From Carboxylicivirga sediminis (GTDB lineage: Bacteria; Bacteroidota; Bacteroidia; Bacteroidales; Marinilabiliaceae): 64,000 nucleotides of DNA. Below the pieces are notes generated by a model. That model was given only the letters and a program-made list of their open reading frames with translations. It had not been told where the DNA came from and searched no databases. Location: positions 35,972 through 99,971 of the forward strand of contig NZ_JAGTAR010000023.1 of NCBI RefSeq assembly GCF_018156225.1. The letters run 5' to 3'. Shown piece after piece: positions 1 to 8,435 of the stretch (its first letter is position 1; each line of letters opens with the position of its first letter). The position numbers and the translations under genes are program-made.

Positions 1-1
1 A

Positions 2-532
2 GGTGATATAATGTATTTTAGTCCATTGTATGATAATGACATAACAGAATGTGAGTTACTTTGGTTTCCGGGTGGTTACCCTGAGTTATTTGCGCCACAA
101 TTGGCAGCAAATACTGATATGTTGAATGCCATCAGACGATTTGAGAAGTTGGGTGGCAGGATTGTAGCTGAGTGCGGAGGCATGATGTACATGGGTAAAT
201 CAGTTGAGCTAAAAGATGGCTCGGTTCATCCAATGCTTGGCCTAATTGACTATGAAACTTCAATAAGGAACATGAAGCTGAAGTTGGGGTATCGCTCTGT
301 GGAGATCGATAGACAACTGTTTAAGGGGCATGAGTTTCACTATTCAACAGTCAGCAACGACTGTGCTGAAAAAGCTGATGCTTGGGTACAAACTGCCAGA
401 GGTGCAACAGCAGACATGGCCATCTATCGTACAAACAATATTTGGGCGTCCTATTTTCATATCTATCTTGGTGAAAAGGATAAGATGGAGAACTTTATAC
501 AAATGATGTTGCGAGGCGGTTCACCCATGTGA
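2..532 (+). CDS. Cobyrinic acid a,c-diamide synthase, C-terminal part (truncated by window edge)
   Basis: Only the last roughly 177 codons are present; the frame stays open to the left edge, so the ATG at 11 is internal. The fragment is the glutamine amidotransferase half of the CobB/CbiA family. It has the GGYPE turn, the nucleophile elbow around AECGGMMYMG with the catalytic Cys, and a GHEFHYS segment carrying the family His. The family uses glutamine-derived ammonia and ATP to amidate the a and c side chains of (hydrogeno)cobyrinate in cobalamin synthesis. The N-terminal ATP-binding dethiobiotin-synthetase-like half would lie upstream. No other cobalamin gene is visible, so whether a full pathway exists cannot be judged. 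CobQ is the main alternative, but GGYPE and the short C-terminus fit CobB/CbiA better. Confidence 0.88.
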   Translation, partial: GDIMYFSPLYDNDITECELLWFPGGYPELFAPQLAANTDMLNAIRRFEKLGGRIVAECGGMMYMGKSVELKDGSVHPMLGLIDYETSIRNMKLKLGYRSVEIDRQLFKGHEFHYSTVSNDCAEKADAWVQTARGATADMAIYRTNNIWASYFHIYLGEKDKMENFIQMMLRGGSPM

Positions 533-545
533 ATAGCTTGTTCAA

Positions 546-1286
546 TTAGGGCAGGTACTCAAAATCAATTTTCTTCATCGAGTTAAAGATGTTAATGCGC
601 GCTTTAGGATTAATGCTGGTCATTTGATCAATAATTCTGCGTGCTTTAAGCCGGATAGTATGATCTTCATATGGGCATTCGCGTTTTAGTGACTGAAATC
701 CCTGAAGGGTAGCATAGTTTTTCATTTCTTCATTGGTTAACAGGGTTAAAGGACGAATTACCTTAAGTTTGTTTTCAAACATATTAAGACTTGCTGGGAT
801 GGAAGAAATGTTGGCATGCTGAGCCATGTTCATTACCAAAGTTTCGACGGCATCATCCAGATGATGACCAAATGCGAGAGTTTTAATGCCAAGGGAATGA
901 GTAAGTTTAAAAAGTTCTTTTCTGCGGTTTCTTGAGCACGCAAAACAAGGCTTCTTCTTGCCAGCTGTTTCCAGGTTGGCCCTTGTTGTAACCAGGTGCA
1001 GGGTAACATTCAGTTCAGTGCAGAATGATTGCAGCCAGTCAACATCAATCTGGTACGGCACGTCTTCTGTAATGATATGTGCTGCATGTAATTCGTAATC
1101 AATGGGCAGTCCCTTACGTCTGTTGGATAGGATCTCCAAAAGGGCCAGACTGTCTTTGCCACCCGAAACGGCTACCATCACTTTATCATCGGCCTCGATC
1201 ATTTGATATTGATTAATGGCTTTCCCTGCAGTTTGCCGGACCTTCTGAATAAATGCCTGCTCTTGTTTAGTGTGCTTTTTCAACAT
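546..1286 (-). CDS. ttcA: TtcA-like tRNA 2-thiocytidine synthetase (PP-loop ATPase)
   Basis: A 246-residue PP-loop protein. SGGKDS at residues 41-46 binds ATP, and the CFAC pair (Cys114, Cys117) plus Cys204 in the RECPYE segment match the three cysteines that hold the Fe-S cluster in TtcA. TtcA adenylates C32 of certain tRNAs and transfers sulfur to give 2-thiocytidine. It is shorter than the E. coli enzyme (about 310 residues), as is usual for Bacteroidota members. TilS is less likely because TilS lacks this cysteine set. It converges with the upstream cobyrinate gene with 13 bp between stops. The -7 box TATCTTTG lies only four bases upstream of the start codon, so the transcript is probably leaderless or nearly so. 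The specific tRNA substrate is inferred. Confidence 0.85.
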   Translation of the reverse strand: MLKKHTKQEQAFIQKVRQTAGKAINQYQMIEADDKVMVAVSGGKDSLALLEILSNRRKGLPIDYELHAAHIITEDVPYQIDVDWLQSFCTELNVTLHLVTTRANLETAGKKKPCFACSRNRRKELFKLTHSLGIKTLAFGHHLDDAVETLVMNMAQHANISSIPASLNMFENKLKVIRPLTLLTNEEMKNYATLQGFQSLKRECPYEDHTIRLKARRIIDQMTSINPKARINIFNSMKKIDFEYLP

Positions 1287-1290
1287 GCCG

Positions 1291-1298
1291 CAAAGATA
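1291..1298 (-). promoter_or_regulatory. Bacteroidota -7 box TATCTTTG before the ttcA-like gene
   Basis: Reads TATCTTTG on the minus strand, a full match to TAnnTTTG. Only CGGC separates it from the ATG at 1286, implying little or no 5' leader. No convincing -33 TTTG was located. Confidence 0.6.
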
Positions 1299-1431
1299 AA
1301 ATAAATCCGATTTTAGTTAGTTCAGACCTGATTGATGAGCAGTAAGTGTGCTGTGAAGAGTTGCGCGTGAGTGATTGTTTCAATACCTTTCTGGAAAATT
1401 AGTAGTAAAATAATTCCCTATCTTAATTATT

Positions 1432-2466
1432 ATGATGAAGAAAACTTACCTGGGGCTACTGGTGTTCTGTTTGTCTTTCACACTGGTAGAAGCTCAGGTT
1501 GAAAAAAGTCCTGTTGCGCCCGATTACAATAAGCTGCAGCAGATTATTGATGAAGCGTACAAGCTGTTCGAGAATGATTCAGCCGGTGCTCCGGCCGATT
1601 ATATACCAGAATTGGCGAGAGTTGAACCTGACTTATTCGGTATTAGTGTGGTCACTGTTGATGGGCGTGTATTTAGTGCAGGTCATGTTGAGCATTGTTT
1701 CTCCATTCAGTCTATTTCTAAGGTGTTTACACTCGCCATGGTAATGGAACAACTTGGTCAACAGGCTATTTTAGAAAAGCTAGGTGCTGAACCTACTGGC
1801 TTGCCTTTTAATTCCGTTACGGCTATTGAGCAACAAGCTACCAGGGTTGGAAATCCATTGGTTAATGCAGGTGCCATCGCTACCACCAGTCTGTTGGAAG
1901 GTAAATCTGCAGCTGCCAAGTGGAAGAATATTCTTGCTTTTTATAGTGCTTGTGCCGGCGAAGAGTTGGAGCTACTCAAAGACATTTATGAATCTGAAGC
2001 TGCCACAAATGCTAGAAATCAAGCCATAGCCCGCCTGCTGGATGCCTATGGGGTAATGTATGACGATCCCGAGAAGGCTGTTGATGTATATACGCGCCAG
2101 TGCTCTGTTGGAATAACGACTAAACAGCTGGCTGCTATGGGGGCAACGTTAGCTGCCGGTGGAATTAATCCATTTACAGGTGTTGAGGTGATGAATGCTG
2201 AAAATATCCCTCAGATATTATCAATCATGCTGTCATGTGGTATGTATGATTATTCCGGAACATGGTCATACCTGACAGGTTTGCCTGCTAAAAGCGGAGT
2301 TGGAGGGGGGATTGTGGCTGTTGTACCCGGGAAAGGTGCCATTGCTGCTTTTTCACCACGGTTAGACGGTGCTGGTAATAGTATTCGTGCACAAAAGGCA
2401 ATTGCCTATATCTCTCAGCAGCTGAATATTAATATTTTTGATCCACAATCGGTAGGTGTAGAATAA
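1432..2466 (+). CDS. glsA: Exported glutaminase A
   Basis: A 344-residue serine-dependent glutaminase that hydrolyses glutamine to glutamate and ammonia. The beta-lactamase-like catalytic SxxK motif is S94-I-S-K97, followed by the conserved NPLVNAGAIA segment and, near the C-terminus, KSGVGGGI. Residues 1-22 form a clear signal peptide (KK, hydrophobic stretch, VEAQ), so unlike the usual cytosolic GlsA this copy is probably periplasmic. The DcaP-like porin gene begins 3 bp after its stop and is almost certainly cotranscribed. The first of two adjacent ATGs is used. Family assignment is firm; location is inferred from the signal peptide. Confidence 0.94.
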   Translation: MMKKTYLGLLVFCLSFTLVEAQVEKSPVAPDYNKLQQIIDEAYKLFENDSAGAPADYIPELARVEPDLFGISVVTVDGRVFSAGHVEHCFSIQSISKVFTLAMVMEQLGQQAILEKLGAEPTGLPFNSVTAIEQQATRVGNPLVNAGAIATTSLLEGKSAAAKWKNILAFYSACAGEELELLKDIYESEAATNARNQAIARLLDAYGVMYDDPEKAVDVYTRQCSVGITTKQLAAMGATLAAGGINPFTGVEVMNAENIPQILSIMLSCGMYDYSGTWSYLTGLPAKSGVGGGIVAVVPGKGAIAAFSPRLDGAGNSIRAQKAIAYISQQLNINIFDPQSVGVE

Positions 2467-2469
2467 GCT

Positions 2470-3678
2470 ATGGATAGAGTAAAAATGATAGTCCGTTATG
2501 CATCGGTTGCACTATTGTCTCTTGCGCCCTTGTTTGCCAATGGTCAGGATGAAGCATTAACGCTGAGGATGTATGGCCATGCCATGCTGGATATGGGTTA
2601 TAACTTTCATCAGATTAATTCTGACTGGAGTGACGTGGTTCGACCTTCGCAGCTGCCTTCTTTTAAAAATGAATACGGAGCGAATGGTAATACATACTTT
2701 GGGGTGAGGCAAACGCGCTTTGGTGTTGAAAGTGTTGTTCCCAATTCTATGGGTAAACTTAAGGTGTTATTTGAGTTTGAGTTGATGGGAACGGGCGTGG
2801 ATGCCGGACAAACAACTTTTCGATTGAGGCATGCCTATGGTGAGCTGGGGCAGTTTGGCGCCGGACAATACTGGAGTCCTTTTATGGATATTGATGTATT
2901 TCCAAATACACTGGAATACTGGGGGCCTTCGGGTATGGTGTTTTTTAGAAATATTCAGTTTCGCTGGATGCCATTAAAAGGGGATGATAAGCTGACTTTT
3001 GCATTGGAGCGGCCTGGGGCCAGTGCCGATGGCGGTATTTATGCCGATAAGATACAGTTGCGCAATGTGCATTTCCGGTTTCCTGTGCCCGATTTCTCTG
3101 CTGAATTTCGCAAGGCATTCTCATGGGGATATCTCGAAGTGGCCACCATGCTCCGTTACATTGAGTGGGAAGATATTGAACCGGACGATAATATCAACTT
3201 GTCTGATAATGCTTTTGGTTGGGGCGTTAATCTTAGTTCTAATGTGCATTTTTCTGCTTCAACAACTGGTCGATGTCAAGTGGTCTATGGCGAAGGTATA
3301 CAAAACTATATGAATGATGGAGGCACAGATATAGGTATTGCTCATAATGTTGATGATGAATCGAAACCGATTAAAGGAGTTGCCCAGCCAGTTTTAGGTG
3401 TTGTGGCGTTTGTTGATCAACAATGGACTGAGAAATTTACATCATCAGCAGGGTTCTCCATTTTAGATATTACTCATGCAGATGCCCAGTCACCCGATAC
3501 GTATGCGCAGGGACAATATGCTCTCGCTAATCTACTTTATCATCCTGTTGAAAATGTGGTCACAGGTGTTGAGTTGCAATATGGAAAACGGAAAAACTAT
3601 TCTGATGGCTTTACATCTGATTTAGTTAAAGTTCAGTTTTCTTTTAAGTATATCTTTTCAGCCAGTTTGGTCAAATAA
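2470..3678 (+). CDS. DcaP-like outer-membrane porin
   Basis: A 402-residue protein with a signal peptide (hydrophobic core ending near ANGQ, residue 26). It is rich in alternating aromatic/polar beta strands and ends in a short aromatic strand (SFKYIF). The central segment around the FRLRHAYGELG and GQYWSPFMD motifs resembles DcaP-type trimeric porins that admit small dicarboxylates and related solutes. It follows the exported glutaminase by 3 bp and precedes a strong terminator, making a two-gene operon. This suggests a role in passage of glutamine, glutamate or small peptides (inference). Another carbohydrate- or phosphate-selective porin family cannot be excluded. Confidence 0.75.
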   Translation: MDRVKMIVRYASVALLSLAPLFANGQDEALTLRMYGHAMLDMGYNFHQINSDWSDVVRPSQLPSFKNEYGANGNTYFGVRQTRFGVESVVPNSMGKLKVLFEFELMGTGVDAGQTTFRLRHAYGELGQFGAGQYWSPFMDIDVFPNTLEYWGPSGMVFFRNIQFRWMPLKGDDKLTFALERPGASADGGIYADKIQLRNVHFRFPVPDFSAEFRKAFSWGYLEVATMLRYIEWEDIEPDDNINLSDNAFGWGVNLSSNVHFSASTTGRCQVVYGEGIQNYMNDGGTDIGIAHNVDDESKPIKGVAQPVLGVVAFVDQQWTEKFTSSAGFSILDITHADAQSPDTYAQGQYALANLLYHPVENVVTGVELQYGKRKNYSDGFTSDLVKVQFSFKYIFSASLVK

Positions 3679-3708
3679 AGCTATTTGTTAGTTGAATGAT
3701 TATTATTG

Positions 3709-3735
3709 AGAGAAGCCGTTGTGCTTCTCTTTTTT
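3709..3735 (+). terminator. Intrinsic terminator of the glsA-porin operon
   Basis: Perfect 8-bp stem AGAGAAGC/GCTTCTCT with a 6-base loop, followed at once by a T run. It lies 31 bp after the porin stop and before the next gene. Confidence 0.88.
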
Positions 3736-3753
3736 GTTTGAGAACTTTGGGTG

Positions 3754-4236
3754 ATGGGTTTGTCGAATAAAACAGCGTTGGTTGATAAAAAGTACTTGCT
3801 GAAGAAATTTCCCGGGAAGGGAGGTTGGACTTATGCCGAGATCCCGGAAGTTGCGCCAGATAAGCATGCCTGGTTTAACTGGGTAAAGGTGCATGGTTCT
3901 ATTGATGGCTATTTGATTAAACATGCCCGATTAATGCCTTTGGGCAACGGGCAATTGTTTTTACCGATAAAGGCAGCTATTCGAAAAGCAATAGGCAAGG
4001 AAGCCGGTGATTGGGTGCATATTATTTTGTATCCTGATAATATGTCAGTTGAAGTACCGCAAGAGTTGATTGATTGTTTAGATTTGGAAAACAGTAAATT
4101 GATTGGTGAATTTGTAAAGCAAAGTGCCAATCAGCAGCAGGAGATTATTGATTGGATATACACTGCTAAAAAAGATGAAACTAAAGCGCGTAGAATCAAT
4201 AAAGTGATTGATTACCTGCAGCAAAAGATAAAATAA
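3754..4236 (+). CDS. DUF1905 / YdeI (OmpD-associated) family protein
   Basis: A 160-residue cytosolic protein with two parts. The N-terminal DUF1905 half (about 10-95) includes the KFPGKGGWTYAEIP motif and a GDWVHI strand. The C-terminal YdeI-like helical half (about 100-160) ends in a basic KARRINKVIDYL segment. YdeI of Salmonella/E. coli has been linked to resistance to cationic peptides and polymyxin; the biochemical activity is unknown. A GTG one codon earlier (3751) is an alternative start, but the ATG at 3754 gives the normal family N-terminus. The macro-domain gene starts 6 bp downstream, so the two are likely cotranscribed. Confidence 0.8.
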   Translation: MGLSNKTALVDKKYLLKKFPGKGGWTYAEIPEVAPDKHAWFNWVKVHGSIDGYLIKHARLMPLGNGQLFLPIKAAIRKAIGKEAGDWVHIILYPDNMSVEVPQELIDCLDLENSKLIGEFVKQSANQQQEIIDWIYTAKKDETKARRINKVIDYLQQKIK

Positions 4237-4242
4237 TTAGCT

Positions 4243-4749
4243 ATGGATATACAATTATTGAGAGGCGATATAACGCGCGTTGAGGTAGAGGCTATTGTTA
4301 ATGCAGCTAATTCAGGCCTCTTTGGCGGAGGAGGTGTCGACGGAGCTATTCATAGGGCAGGAGGCAGTGCCATTATGGAGGAGTGTAAAATTATAAGGTC
4401 CAAACAAGGTGGTTGCCCAACAGGACAGGCTGTTTTCACTTCGGCAGGTAATATGCCGTATCGCTATGTTATTCATACGGTTGGTCCGGTTTGGAGAGGT
4501 GGTGCTGATGGAGAGCCTGAATTATTAAAAGCTTGTTATACTAATTCTTTAAAGTTAGCAGATGAATTGAATATCATCTCTTTAGCTTTTCCTAATATTA
4601 GCACTGGTGTATATGGCTATCCAAAACAACTGGCGGCAGAAATGGCCATTGATGCGGTGGGAAGCTATCGGAGCAAAAGTATCAGGCAAGTGGTTTTTGT
4701 GTGCTTCGATGAAGAAAACTATTCCCTGTATCAACAGCTTATTTCATGA
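4243..4749 (+). CDS. Macro-domain protein, O-acetyl-ADP-ribose deacetylase type
   Basis: A 168-residue single macro domain of the YmdB/MacroD class. It shows the GDIT start, the NAAN motif at 20-23, the glycine-rich GGGGVDGAIHRAGG loop (about 28-41) with the Asp used in catalysis, a TGQAVFT strand, HTVGPVW, and the phosphate loop NISTGVYGYP. The family removes acetyl from O-acetyl-ADP-ribose and ADP-ribose from acidic side chains. It lies 6 bp downstream of the YdeI-like gene. Family assignment is firm; the physiological substrate is unknown. Confidence 0.93.
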   Translation: MDIQLLRGDITRVEVEAIVNAANSGLFGGGGVDGAIHRAGGSAIMEECKIIRSKQGGCPTGQAVFTSAGNMPYRYVIHTVGPVWRGGADGEPELLKACYTNSLKLADELNIISLAFPNISTGVYGYPKQLAAEMAIDAVGSYRSKSIRQVVFVCFDEENYSLYQQLIS

Positions 4750-4824
4750 GCTGCATAAATTATTTTTATTTCTCTTTTAACCTTTTGCTTATTCGTGCAT
4801 CCTTAAGTTAGAAAGTACCAAATC

Positions 4825-5373
4825 TTGAGTAAAGCAATTAATCTGACAGAACAACTGGTAGCCAGATGTGTGCGTGGCGATGAGCGTGCCAGCCTGGCTT
4901 TGTACAAGCAGTATGTGAAAGCTATGTACAATGTGGCATATCGCATTGTTGGCAATCAGTTTGATGCCGAAGATTTGATTCAGGATGCTTTCGTCAAGGC
5001 CTTTGATAAAATTGGGACTTTAAAGGAGCCAAAAGCGTTTGGTTCCTGGTTAAAACAGATGGTTATTAATCAGTCTATTTCCTTAATCCGAAAGCAAAAG
5101 CTTTTAAAAATTAAACTCCATCTAAACGATGAGTTACCAGAACCCGAGCTTGATGAAGTGCCGCCGGATTTGCCGATTGAACAGGTGATGAAAGCTGTCA
5201 TGGAGTTGCCAGAGGGCGCACGTGTGGTTTTTACATTACGAGTGATTGAAGGCTTCAAGTTTAGCGAAATTGCGCAAATGACAGGCCTGACCGAAAACAA
5301 CTGCAAAGTGCAGTTTCATCGCTCGAGAAAGCTATTAAACAATCAATTGAAAAGTAAAATTTATGCCGAATAG
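4825..5373 (+). CDS. ECF-type RNA polymerase sigma-70 factor
   Basis: A 182-residue sigma factor with region 2 at about 18-75 (NVAYRIVGN, then AEDLIQDAFVKAF) and region 4 at about 120-178 (helix-turn-helix around FKFSEIAQMTGLTENNCK). There is no region 1 or 3, as in the ECF group. The only start consistent with the family N-terminus is TTG at 4825. Its stop overlaps the start of a one-TM protein by 11 bp, and that gene overlaps a secreted-protein gene, giving a three-gene operon: sigma, probable anti-sigma, exported output protein. The target promoters are unknown. Confidence 0.92.
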   Translation: MSKAINLTEQLVARCVRGDERASLALYKQYVKAMYNVAYRIVGNQFDAEDLIQDAFVKAFDKIGTLKEPKAFGSWLKQMVINQSISLIRKQKLLKIKLHLNDELPEPELDEVPPDLPIEQVMKAVMELPEGARVVFTLRVIEGFKFSEIAQMTGLTENNCKVQFHRSRKLLNNQLKSKIYAE

Positions 5374-5896
5374 TTGGGAACAATATTTTGAGGAAAACAG
5401 GGCTCAGCTGGACATTCATCAACCTGATGAGGAACGCATGTGGCAAGCCATTGCCGAACGTCAGAAGTCAGGAGGTGTAGTAAAAAACTGGGGATTTAGA
5501 ATAGCTATTGCCATTGCTGTTGTGTTGGCAGTAGGTGTATTTGTTCGTCATGAACTAATGATGCAGCAGCAACTGGATACATTGGCAGCCATCAATAAAG
5601 AGCTGGCCGCAAAAGAGCATGATTACATCATGCGGGTGAATCAAAAATGGGATGAATTCAGATCGTTACCATCTGTTGAAACTGATTATGATGCTATGTT
5701 GCAGGAAGAGATAAAGATACTGGACGATATATATAGTAAATGTTTAGATGATATTAAAGCGCATGGTTACAATGAGCGCGCTGTGTTAATCATGCTTGAT
5801 ACCTATGAAAAGCGTTTACGCGTGTTAGAACGCCTGATTAATGAGAAACGAAAACAAAATAAAGATGAAAAAAAGTCAAATCATATCCGGATATAA
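5363..5896 (+). CDS. Probable membrane anti-sigma factor
   Basis: A 177-residue protein with a short cytosolic N-terminus (1-42, ending in the MWQAIAERQKS helix), one TM helix at about 44-61, and a coiled-coil-prone extracytoplasmic part rich in Glu, Lys and Leu (65-170). It overlaps the sigma gene by 11 bp, the arrangement expected of a cognate anti-sigma factor. No zinc-binding ZAS motif and no FecR domain is visible, so the role rests on topology and gene order. Its 3' end overlaps the next gene. Confidence 0.65.
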   Translation: MPNSWEQYFEENRAQLDIHQPDEERMWQAIAERQKSGGVVKNWGFRIAIAIAVVLAVGVFVRHELMMQQQLDTLAAINKELAAKEHDYIMRVNQKWDEFRSLPSVETDYDAMLQEEIKILDDIYSKCLDDIKAHGYNERAVLIMLDTYEKRLRVLERLINEKRKQNKDEKKSNHIRI

Positions 5897-7208
5897 GAAG
5901 AGCGTATACTTAATACTGATCATGCTTTTGTTTGCTACTATGGGGTCAGTGGCAGAACCCTTAAGCAATGTATTCACTAAAACCATTCAGCTTGGCGGGC
6001 ATCCAACTATTAGCTATCGTTTATACGATGTGTCGGCGGAAGTAATAGTGACAGATAAACAGGAGCTGAAGATTGAAATGGAGTACATGGTTGATGGCAA
6101 GCCAGAAGAGGTAGAAAGGTTAAAAGATATGTTTGAAAAGACTGTCATCCAAAGTGACCATCAGGAAGTTGCAGAGGTAGATTTATCTTTTCAAAACAAC
6201 TTTGAGCTAGAAATAATGGGAATGAAATGGAGTAAGCTCATTTTTAAGTCGGATACAAAGCAAACCATCAAGTTAAAAGAATTTAAGGTGAAAAGGTGTA
6301 GGATATGGGTGCCTAAACAAAGTGACGTTGATTTACAATCAAAGTATTCAACTATTGATTTCTATGAAGATGTCTATGGGTACTGTAATATAGATATATA
6401 TGATTCAAAAGTGAACTTAAATAGTGTATCAAAATCATTGATGGGAGAAGCCAAATATTCAAGCCTGTCATTGGGCGATGTAGCAAAGGCTGATGTGAAC
6501 TTATACGAATGTAAATTTAAGGCAGGCGAAGTGAGAGATGCCACTATCAAAGCCAAATACTCAAGCATTAATACGAATAATTTGCAAACATTAAACCTCG
6601 ATATGTATGAGGGAACTGCTGGTTTTGGCAATGTGCGGCGTGGGCAGATAAGCAATAAATATGCTCATATTACCATTATGGAAGGCAATGAGCTTGATTT
6701 ATCGGTTTATGAGGGAAGCCTAACCTTTGACAGGATTTCACGCCTTAAACTTAATGCCAAGTATATGGAGTTAAAAGGCGACTTTATCGATGAGCTCTAT
6801 TTAAATGAAGCATACGAGAATGAGATTAAGCTCAGCAAAGTGAACGCCGTTGAATCTAAAGATGGTAAATACAATGAGTTTACTATTGGTGATTTATGTG
6901 ATCGATTCATTCACTCGGGGTACGAAGATGAAATTGAAATTAGTGCCTTGGAAACTGGCTTTAAAACATTGAGTTTTCAGGGTAAATACCTTGAGATTAC
7001 ACTAAGCATGGTCAGCCCTCCGGCATATATCTTTAAGGGGAATGTGCAATACCCTTCTTTCAGCATTAATGAATCGGACTATACAATTCGAAAGAAGATT
7101 GGCGACAGCAGCAAGTTGGAGTTTAACTATGAATTTAAAAGCCCACATGAGTCTTCTCCAGAGATTACCATTGAAGGTTATGAAATAGATTTTAGTATAC
7201 TTAATTGA
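5865..7208 (+). CDS. Exported repetitive beta-strand protein (DUF4097-like), unknown function
   Basis: A 447-residue protein from the ATG at 5865, which gives a clean signal peptide (KKS, long hydrophobic stretch, cut near VAEP); an in-frame ATG at 5841 would add eight polar residues and is less likely. Most of the mature part consists of short repeats of about 20-25 residues of the pattern L-N-(L/A)-x-(Y/K)-x-S-x-(L/I)-x-x-G-D, with recurrent AKYSS and YEG steps. This is typical of right-handed beta-solenoid proteins of the DUF4097 or head-GIN type. It overlaps the anti-sigma gene and probably is an output of that ECF module. The function is unknown. Confidence 0.6.
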   Translation: MKKSQIISGYKKSVYLILIMLLFATMGSVAEPLSNVFTKTIQLGGHPTISYRLYDVSAEVIVTDKQELKIEMEYMVDGKPEEVERLKDMFEKTVIQSDHQEVAEVDLSFQNNFELEIMGMKWSKLIFKSDTKQTIKLKEFKVKRCRIWVPKQSDVDLQSKYSTIDFYEDVYGYCNIDIYDSKVNLNSVSKSLMGEAKYSSLSLGDVAKADVNLYECKFKAGEVRDATIKAKYSSINTNNLQTLNLDMYEGTAGFGNVRRGQISNKYAHITIMEGNELDLSVYEGSLTFDRISRLKLNAKYMELKGDFIDELYLNEAYENEIKLSKVNAVESKDGKYNEFTIGDLCDRFIHSGYEDEIEISALETGFKTLSFQGKYLEITLSMVSPPAYIFKGNVQYPSFSINESDYTIRKKIGDSSKLEFNYEFKSPHESSPEITIEGYEIDFSILN

Positions 7209-7427
7209 TATATAGAATTAAGTAATGATAGTAAAGTTCCATTATATCAATGATATATATATGTTGTTATTTATACTGATTATTTAGTGTGAACGTATGG
7301 AAGATTAATCAAAATATGATGTTCGCAAAGCTATAATGTTGCTAAGCTTAGTGATATTACCCATAGTGTAAAATAATATTTAAGTAAATTTGAACATGGT
7401 TCGTCAAAAATACCCTGCAATTATTTG

Positions 7428-7447
7428 GACATATTTATGAATATGTC
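7428..7447. promoter_or_regulatory. Inverted repeat upstream of the histidine kinase
   Basis: Perfect 7-bp arms GACATAT / ATATGTC separated by 6 bases, 30 bp before the kinase ATG, at the end of a 269-bp AT-rich gap (7209-7477) that holds no other feature I can support. Possible operator for a dimeric regulator; function unproven. Confidence 0.35.
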
Positions 7448-7477
7448 ATATACTTACGGTTAGAATCCGGCATAACC

Positions 7478-8431
7478 ATGAGTAAACTAATTAAGATTAC
7501 ACTGAATTACAAACGAATTCCATTTGAATACAGATTATCAGTAATTTACCTGATAGTTGGCTGCCTTTGGATATTGTTTTCCGATCAACTGGCAGGTCAA
7601 CTGTCAAATGATGAAGAGACCCTTAGAGTTATTCAACTTTATAAAGGGTGGTTTTACGTGTTGATAACTGCTATTGCACTGTTGCTGTTTGTTAAAGAGC
7701 ACCTTAAGCGCCTTAGGTATGCCGAAAACCTGGCCAAAGAAAATGAGCAGCTTAAAACGGCCTTTATTGAAAATATGTCGCATGAGCTGCGAACACCAAT
7801 GAATGCGATTGTTGGTTTTACCGAAATTGCTCGAACTGAAGGTGTTTCTATGCCTGAGATGAGGCAGTACCTTGACATTATTCTGAACAGTTCAAAACAG
7901 CTGTTATCTATTGTTAACGATGTAATGGATACGTCTTTGCTTGAATCAGGCAATGTTGTGCTGAAAAACGAGCAGTTTACTCTTCAGAACCTGATAGAAA
8001 ATGTTTATTCCTATTTTTCTCCTGTGATGAAGGATAACGTTAGCCTATTAACTCATACTGAGGGAGAGAGTTTTATGGTATGTACCGATCGGGAAAAGAT
8101 GACGCGTATTTTTCATAACCTGGTCAATAATGCCATAAAATTTACACATCGTGGACGAATAGAAATTGGTTACAGGATTAGTTCTAAAGACGTGGTGTTC
8201 TTCGTAAAAGATACGGGTGTTGGCATTGATCCGGCTTTTCACCAATCCATATTCGATCGCTTTAAACAGGCTGAAATAGAGCTCTCGAAGCGTACCGGAG
8301 GCACAGGTCTTGGCCTATCGATATGTAAAGAGATGATGAAGTTATTGGGTGGTCAAATCTGGTTGGAGTCAGAAGTAGGAGCGGGGTCGAAGTTTTATTT
8401 CTCACTGCCTATCAATACGCTTCGGGCCTAA
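7478..8431 (+). CDS. Membrane sensor histidine kinase
   Basis: A 317-residue kinase. Two TM helices (about 20-36 and 58-74) enclose only about 20 external residues, so it more likely senses membrane or internal cues than a large ligand. A HisKA domain carries the phospho-acceptor His102 in SHELRTP. The HATPase domain follows, with the N box NNAIKF, the G1 box DTGVGID and the G2 box GTGLGLSI. No PAS, receiver or HPt domain is present and no response regulator lies nearby, so it is an orphan kinase. It converges with the minus-strand anti-sigma gene with 4 bp between stops. Confidence 0.92.
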   Translation: MSKLIKITLNYKRIPFEYRLSVIYLIVGCLWILFSDQLAGQLSNDEETLRVIQLYKGWFYVLITAIALLLFVKEHLKRLRYAENLAKENEQLKTAFIENMSHELRTPMNAIVGFTEIARTEGVSMPEMRQYLDIILNSSKQLLSIVNDVMDTSLLESGNVVLKNEQFTLQNLIENVYSYFSPVMKDNVSLLTHTEGESFMVCTDREKMTRIFHNLVNNAIKFTHRGRIEIGYRISSKDVVFFVKDTGVGIDPAFHQSIFDRFKQAEIELSKRTGGTGLGLSICKEMMKLLGGQIWLESEVGAGSKFYFSLPINTLRA

Positions 8432-8435
8432 AATA

